A stretch of 16,562 nucleotides of DNA. It comes from Candidatus Altarchaeota archaeon (GTDB lineage: Archaea > Altiarchaeota > Altiarchaeia > IMC4 > SCGC-AAA252-I15). The DNA lies in assembly GCA_026394745.1 (NCBI GenBank), contig JAPKXP010000098.1, positions 1-16,562 of the forward strand, written 5' to 3'. Positions 13,734 to 16,562 of the stretch are shown here, one piece after another; position 1 is the stretch's first letter, and each line of letters starts with the position of its first letter. Under the pieces are notes generated by a model that made no database searches, had not been told where the DNA came from, and saw nothing but the letters and a program-made list of their open reading frames with translations. A program made the translations under genes and the position numbers.

Positions 13734-14675
13734 TCTTAACCCTTCGGAGTCCAATAGCTCGAGAATCTTTTGGAACCTTGGCTTCAGCTTCACGTCTTCC
13801 GCGGCGAGGAACATCTCCACATCAGGCTCGACATCCAAGTCGGTGAAATCGTCGCCCTTGACTGAAACACCCCGCACCCCGGAATCTGTGGCAACTACGT
13901 CTGAAGATTGAGAATCGTCCTTGCTCAGGAAGTCCTTGCACTCGTCGCAAACGTGCTTTTCGTTGACGACCCACGTGAGCCACTGGTTCTTGCCGCAGCA
14001 TACGCACAGTGACTGAACAGGCACGTCACACTTCGAAATCTTTTGCATATCAGGCTGCTTCATGTCTTCGGAAGCTGCATCCTTGACGGATTCGACCGGA
14101 ACCTCAACTGAAACGGCCGTGTTCGGCTGGCTTTGAATTGAGTCGTCAAGAAGCCGGGACAACTCCTCAAGATACTCTTCGGAAGAAAGCAGGTCGTGGA
14201 GATTCATCCGTACCGTCGAGGAAAGGTTCGACTCCAGCTTACCCGACTCAGTGCCATAGGACGAGTCGACGCGAATGTTGTCGTACGCCCTTATGCCAAA
14301 GTCCCTCAACACAGGATAAACGACCTTCATAACGCTCTTCGGCCCGATCGGAACCGGCTCGACATACTCCCCAATCAGCTCGTATCCTTTAATGACGCTG
14401 CCCTTGGCGGCAGACATCATCTGTATTCCGTTGCCGTTGGAAGTCTTCTCCTTCCACTCCAGCGCCGGAGTAAGCTTTATCAACCTGAGCGAAGGCTTCA
14501 CGTAAACCTTCTTGTCGCTCTTGTTCTCGACGAAAAGGTGTATCTCGTTCCTTATCTTGTCGTAGACGACGTCGTTGAACTTGATGGATGGCGTTATCTT
14601 AGAGAGACGGAAAAAAAGGTAGGTTGCAAGCCCTATGCCGAACGCCACGTATAGGGGCGTGTAATCCAACCTCAT
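13731..14675 (-). CDS. Membrane-anchored protein with a C-x2-C zinc-finger-like motif
   Basis: I do not recognise the family. The 314 residues begin with one hydrophobic segment (about 8-23, LYVAFGIGLATYLFF), followed by a beta-rich domain (about 30-145, with IHLFVENKSDKKVYVKPSLR resembling an immunoglobulin-like or extracellular-type fold). A low-complexity acidic linker follows. Then come paired cysteines C224-x2-C227 and C243-x2-C246 around QWLTWVV, likely a small zinc ribbon, then a second acidic region and a C-terminal helix (FQKILELLDSEGLR). The zinc motif suggests that end is cytoplasmic. It starts 15 bases after metF, in the same direction. The stop is TAG at 13733, but the -1 frame continues plausibly; see the separate entry. 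Confidence 0.8.
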   Translation of the reverse strand: MRLDYTPLYVAFGIGLATYLFFRLSKITPSIKFNDVVYDKIRNEIHLFVENKSDKKVYVKPSLRLIKLTPALEWKEKTSNGNGIQMMSAAKGSVIKGYELIGEYVEPVPIGPKSVMKVVYPVLRDFGIRAYDNIRVDSSYGTESGKLESNLSSTVRMNLHDLLSSEEYLEELSRLLDDSIQSQPNTAVSVEVPVESVKDAASEDMKQPDMQKISKCDVPVQSLCVCCGKNQWLTWVVNEKHVCDECKDFLSKDDSQSSDVVATDSGVRGVSVKGDDFTDLDVEPDVEMFLAAEDVKLKPRFQKILELLDSEGLR

Positions 14676-14690
14676 TTTAGGACATTAGAT

Positions 14691-15578
14691 TCAAAGCTCG
14701 TTGAATATCCGTTCGAGCGCCTTCACTCCGGAGACCGGCATGATGTGGGCTCCGGCAAGACCCATCGACTTCGCCTTGTCGACCAGCTCGAGCGTTATTT
14801 GCGCGCCCTCCTCCACCGGGTCTTTCGCGGACTTTATTCTGGACGAGATTTCAGGAGGGACCTTTATGCCGGGGAGCTTGTTTAGGAAATTTATGGTCTT
14901 TTCAGAGGAAACCGGTATCAAGCCGAGTATTATCTTGCCTCTGACATCCCCGACCATCCTGTCGGATAGGTTAAGGAACCGCTCCATCACGCTCTCCTGA
15001 AACACGACCTGAGTCTGGAAGAACCTTGCTCCGGCAGCAATCTTCCTCTTGAGCTTGAGCACTTCAGGCTCGAGCGGCTTGACGCCAGGGGAGACTGCGC
15101 CTCCGACGAAGAATTCCGTCGGCTTGTTAAGCGGCTTCCCGTTAATCTCCACGCCCGAATTCATGAGCGAAACGACCTTGATTAATGAAGTCGAGTCCAG
15201 CTCGTAGACAGGCCTTACGTTCCTGTGGTCGCTGGAGCCGCTCTTAGGGTGGTCGCCTGTCAGCACGAGAACGTTCTGTATCCCGAACGCTGCAGCGCCT
15301 ATCAGGTCGGACTCCATGGCGAGGACATTCCTGTCCCTGCACACGAGCTGCATCACAGGCTCTACGCCGTTCTGCTTCAACAGTATGCTCGAAGACAACG
15401 AGCTCATGAAAAGCCTTGAAGCAAGGTTGTCCACGACGTTTACGCCGTGAATCTTATTTGAGAGTCTTTTGTAAACTTCAATCTTCTCCATGAATTCCGA
15501 GAGGTCCGGACCGTGCGGCGGCTTCGTCTCGACGGTGTAGACGAACTTCCTCCCCATGTTTTCTGAAAGAGTGCTCAT
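14691..15578 (-). CDS. metF: Methylenetetrahydrofolate reductase (MetF family)
   Basis: MetF reduces 5,10-methylene-tetrahydrofolate to 5-methyl-tetrahydrofolate with FAD, for methionine synthesis or the methyl branch of the Wood-Ljungdahl pathway. The 295 residues form the expected TIM barrel: VYTVETKPPHGP near the start (14-25), then GVNVVDNLASRL, VMQLVCRDRNVLAMESDL (85-102), IQNVLVLTGDHPKSG, EFFVGGAVSPG, FFQTQVVF and IILGLIPVSS. CRDRN and LTGDHP are family hallmarks. The ATG at 15578 overlaps the metV stop (ATGA) and has AAGGTGA just upstream. The partner MetV gene directly precedes it. Many archaea use F420-dependent Mer instead, so this pair marks a different methyl branch. The exact electron donor cannot be read from the sequence. 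Confidence 0.93.
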   Translation of the reverse strand: MSTLSENMGRKFVYTVETKPPHGPDLSEFMEKIEVYKRLSNKIHGVNVVDNLASRLFMSSLSSSILLKQNGVEPVMQLVCRDRNVLAMESDLIGAAAFGIQNVLVLTGDHPKSGSSDHRNVRPVYELDSTSLIKVVSLMNSGVEINGKPLNKPTEFFVGGAVSPGVKPLEPEVLKLKRKIAAGARFFQTQVVFQESVMERFLNLSDRMVGDVRGKIILGLIPVSSEKTINFLNKLPGIKVPPEISSRIKSAKDPVEEGAQITLELVDKAKSMGLAGAHIMPVSGVKALERIFNEL

Positions 15579-15766
15579 TCACTCACCTTCGGCATCCTGA
15601 CCTTCACGAACTCGGAAAGACTCTTCTCCGACTTGAGCTTTGCGTAAATCTTCACCCAGACGCAGGAGCCGGAGACCTCGCACATGCCGTTGTGAACTCC
15701 GCCGCAGGGGCCGTTCAGCATGGTCTTGGGGCACTCCTTCCTGACGTCGAATCCAGCTATCCTCAT
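15575..15766 (-). CDS. metV: MetV-like small cysteine-rich subunit of methylenetetrahydrofolate reductase
   Basis: This 63-residue protein carries the MTHFR C-terminal-type motif with CPKTMLNGPCGG, then NGMCEV and CVWV, giving cysteines at 12, 21, 30 and 36. In acetogens the related MetV is the partner of MetF and carries a metal or cluster site through such cysteines. I chose the ATG at 15766; a GTG at 15787 in the same frame would add seven residues. ATG 15766 sits about 26 bases from a TATA-like box (TTATTTAATA, near 15799-15790), which suits a leaderless transcript. It overlaps metF by four bases (ATGA), so the two are coupled. Usual MetV proteins are about 200 residues, so this is a minimal form. 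Confidence 0.85.
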   Translation of the reverse strand: MRIAGFDVRKECPKTMLNGPCGGVHNGMCEVSGSCVWVKIYAKLKSEKSLSEFVKVRMPKVSE

Positions 15767-15803
15767 CGAGTTAAGAATATGAAGCACCTATTAAATAATC
15801 GAC
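15767..15803. promoter_or_regulatory. Compact divergent promoter between metV and coaB
   Basis: Only 37 bases separate the two start codons (ATG 15766 on minus, ATG 15804 on plus). TTATTTAATA on the minus strand (about 15799-15790) is centred about 28 bases from the metV ATG. For coaB, the AT-rich AAGAATATG near 15774-15782 is about 26 bases upstream. Neither gene has a Shine-Dalgarno site, so both are predicted leaderless. Confidence 0.5.
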
Positions 15804-16439
15804 ATGAAAGTCCTCATAACGCTGGGTCCGACCCAGGAACCTGTTGACGACGTAAGGTTCATAACGAACTCAAGTTCAGGCAAGATGGGCGTCGCATTAG
15901 CCGAGGATGCTTTGAGGCGAGGCCACGAGGTTATATTGGTGTGCGGCCCGGTGAACGTCGAAACGCCGAAAGGCGCGAAAGTTTTCAAAGTCAGGACCGC
16001 GGAGGAGATGACCGAGAAGACGCTCTCTCTCCTGAATGGCGTGGACGTACTCATTTCCACTGCGGCGATAGCAGACTACACGCCGGAAAAGAAGGTTGAA
16101 GGCAAGATAAAGTCGGGTGGCAGACTGGTCTTGAAGCTAAAGCCGACGAGGAAGCTGGTCAAGGAGGCGAGAGGGAAGTTCCCTAAACTCTTCATCGTCG
16201 GGTTCAAGGCAGAGTCCGGCCTAGACGGGAGCGAGCTTGTGGAATCAGCCAGAAGAAAGCTTGAGGAAAGCAAGCTAGACTTGATTATCGCAAACGACCT
16301 GCAGAAGGGCATCTTCGGCTCAGACGATACTGAAGCGTTCATCATAGACGAAAGAGAGACGAAGCCCGTTGAGAAGACGACAAAGAAGGACGCCGCTAAA
16401 TTGATTTGGGATACACTGGAAGACAAACTCATTTCTTAG
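15804..16439 (+). CDS. coaB: Phosphopantothenate-cysteine ligase, stand-alone CoaB domain
   Basis: CoaB activates 4'-phosphopantothenate with a nucleotide and joins it to cysteine, a step of coenzyme A synthesis. The 211 residues match only the CoaB half of the usual bifunctional CoaBC (Dfp). Motifs are ITLGPTQEPVDDVRFITNSS (5-24) running into SGKMG, where N22 fits the catalytic Asn of the family; ISTAAIADYTP (84-94) in place of the AAVAD motif; KLKPTRKLV (111-119), matching the archaeal KPTPKI-type stretch with the conserved Lys; IVGFKAE (131-137); and DLIIANDL (159-166). An in-frame TAA lies 15 bases before the ATG, so no CoaC domain is fused upstream. The decarboxylase must be elsewhere. 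It ends tail to tail over a minus-strand gene by 11 bases. Confidence 0.92.
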   Translation: MKVLITLGPTQEPVDDVRFITNSSSGKMGVALAEDALRRGHEVILVCGPVNVETPKGAKVFKVRTAEEMTEKTLSLLNGVDVLISTAAIADYTPEKKVEGKIKSGGRLVLKLKPTRKLVKEARGKFPKLFIVGFKAESGLDGSELVESARRKLEESKLDLIIANDLQKGIFGSDDTEAFIIDERETKPVEKTTKKDAAKLIWDTLEDKLIS

Positions 16440-16562
16440 ACGACTCGACCAGCATCTTACGCAGAGACTTCGCACCCACACCCAGAGTGTTCTCGTTAAG
16501 CTGGATTAAAGTGATTATCCCAAAACCGACGAAAAGGTCTAATACCCGGTATTTCTCGCCGA
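16429..16562 (-). CDS. Unrecognised protein, C-terminal part (runs off the right edge)
   Basis: The minus frame is open from the right edge to TGA at 16431-16429, showing the last 43 residues. A hydrophobic stretch (VLDLFVGFGIITLIQL) could be a membrane helix, followed by a mixed, basic tail (SLRKMLVESSKK). The end overlaps the coaB stop by 11 bases, tail to tail. Codon choice is like its neighbours. There is too little to name a family. Confidence 0.55.
   Translation of the reverse strand, partial: GEKYRVLDLFVGFGIITLIQLNENTLGVGAKSLRKMLVESSKK

Noticed and set aside
1..16562. tRNA or rRNA genes, CRISPR arrays, insertion sequences, riboswitches
   Set aside because: I saw no cloverleaf-like sequence, regularly spaced repeats, transposase or long structured leader; gaps between genes are all under about 100 bases.

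Overview
The window is archaeal. It carries a complete A-type (A1AO) ATP synthase operon, archaeal-type SecD and SecF, the archaeal/eukaryotic-type phosphopantetheine adenylyltransferase, GGTGA/GGAGG Shine-Dalgarno sites alongside apparently leaderless starts, and AT-rich TATA-like boxes. Coding is dense: almost every junction is an ATGA overlap or a gap of a few bases, and no gene-free stretch exceeds about 100 bases. TGA is the commonest stop codon, and TAG and TAA are also used as stops. Bacterial-type MetF/MetV suggests an archaeon with a tetrahydrofolate-linked methyl branch. I do not assign a phylum.

Layout. Bases 1-188 hold the start of an unrecognised minus-strand gene. Bases 241-1224 (minus) are ilvC. 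From 12880 down to 1287 runs one minus-strand gene train: secF, secD, atpH, atpI, atpK, atpE, atpC, atpF, atpA, atpB, atpD, a CBS-domain protein and a 95-residue unknown. A 96-base AT-rich divergent region separates secF from plus-strand coaD (12977-13390) and an 80-residue basic protein. These converge on a minus-strand unit of metV, metF and a membrane-anchored zinc-finger protein (15766 down to about 13731). A 37-base divergent gap separates metV from plus-strand coaB (15804-16439), which converges on a partial minus-strand gene at the right edge.

How the genes work together. The main operon joins the ion-driven SecDF export accessory to the rotary ATP synthase. The proteolipid AtpK has all five residue positions that bind Na+ in the Enterococcus hirae ring, with a single carboxylate per four helices, so the enzyme is predicted to be Na+-coupled. 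The operon ends with a CBS-pair protein, a family that commonly binds adenine nucleotides. CoaD and a stand-alone CoaB supply coenzyme A steps. MetV/MetF would reduce methylene-tetrahydrofolate.

The most striking feature is that otherwise well-conserved genes have broken reading frames. AtpA has an in-frame TGA at 4474-4472 in a highly conserved stretch, and no ATG, GTG or TTG ahead of its conserved first strand. SecD needs a +1 shift at CTC-TGA-C (11528-11522). The zinc-finger gene may continue in another frame past its TAG. Either the assembly has local errors, these are real mutations, or the organism uses recoding. Read mapping would decide.
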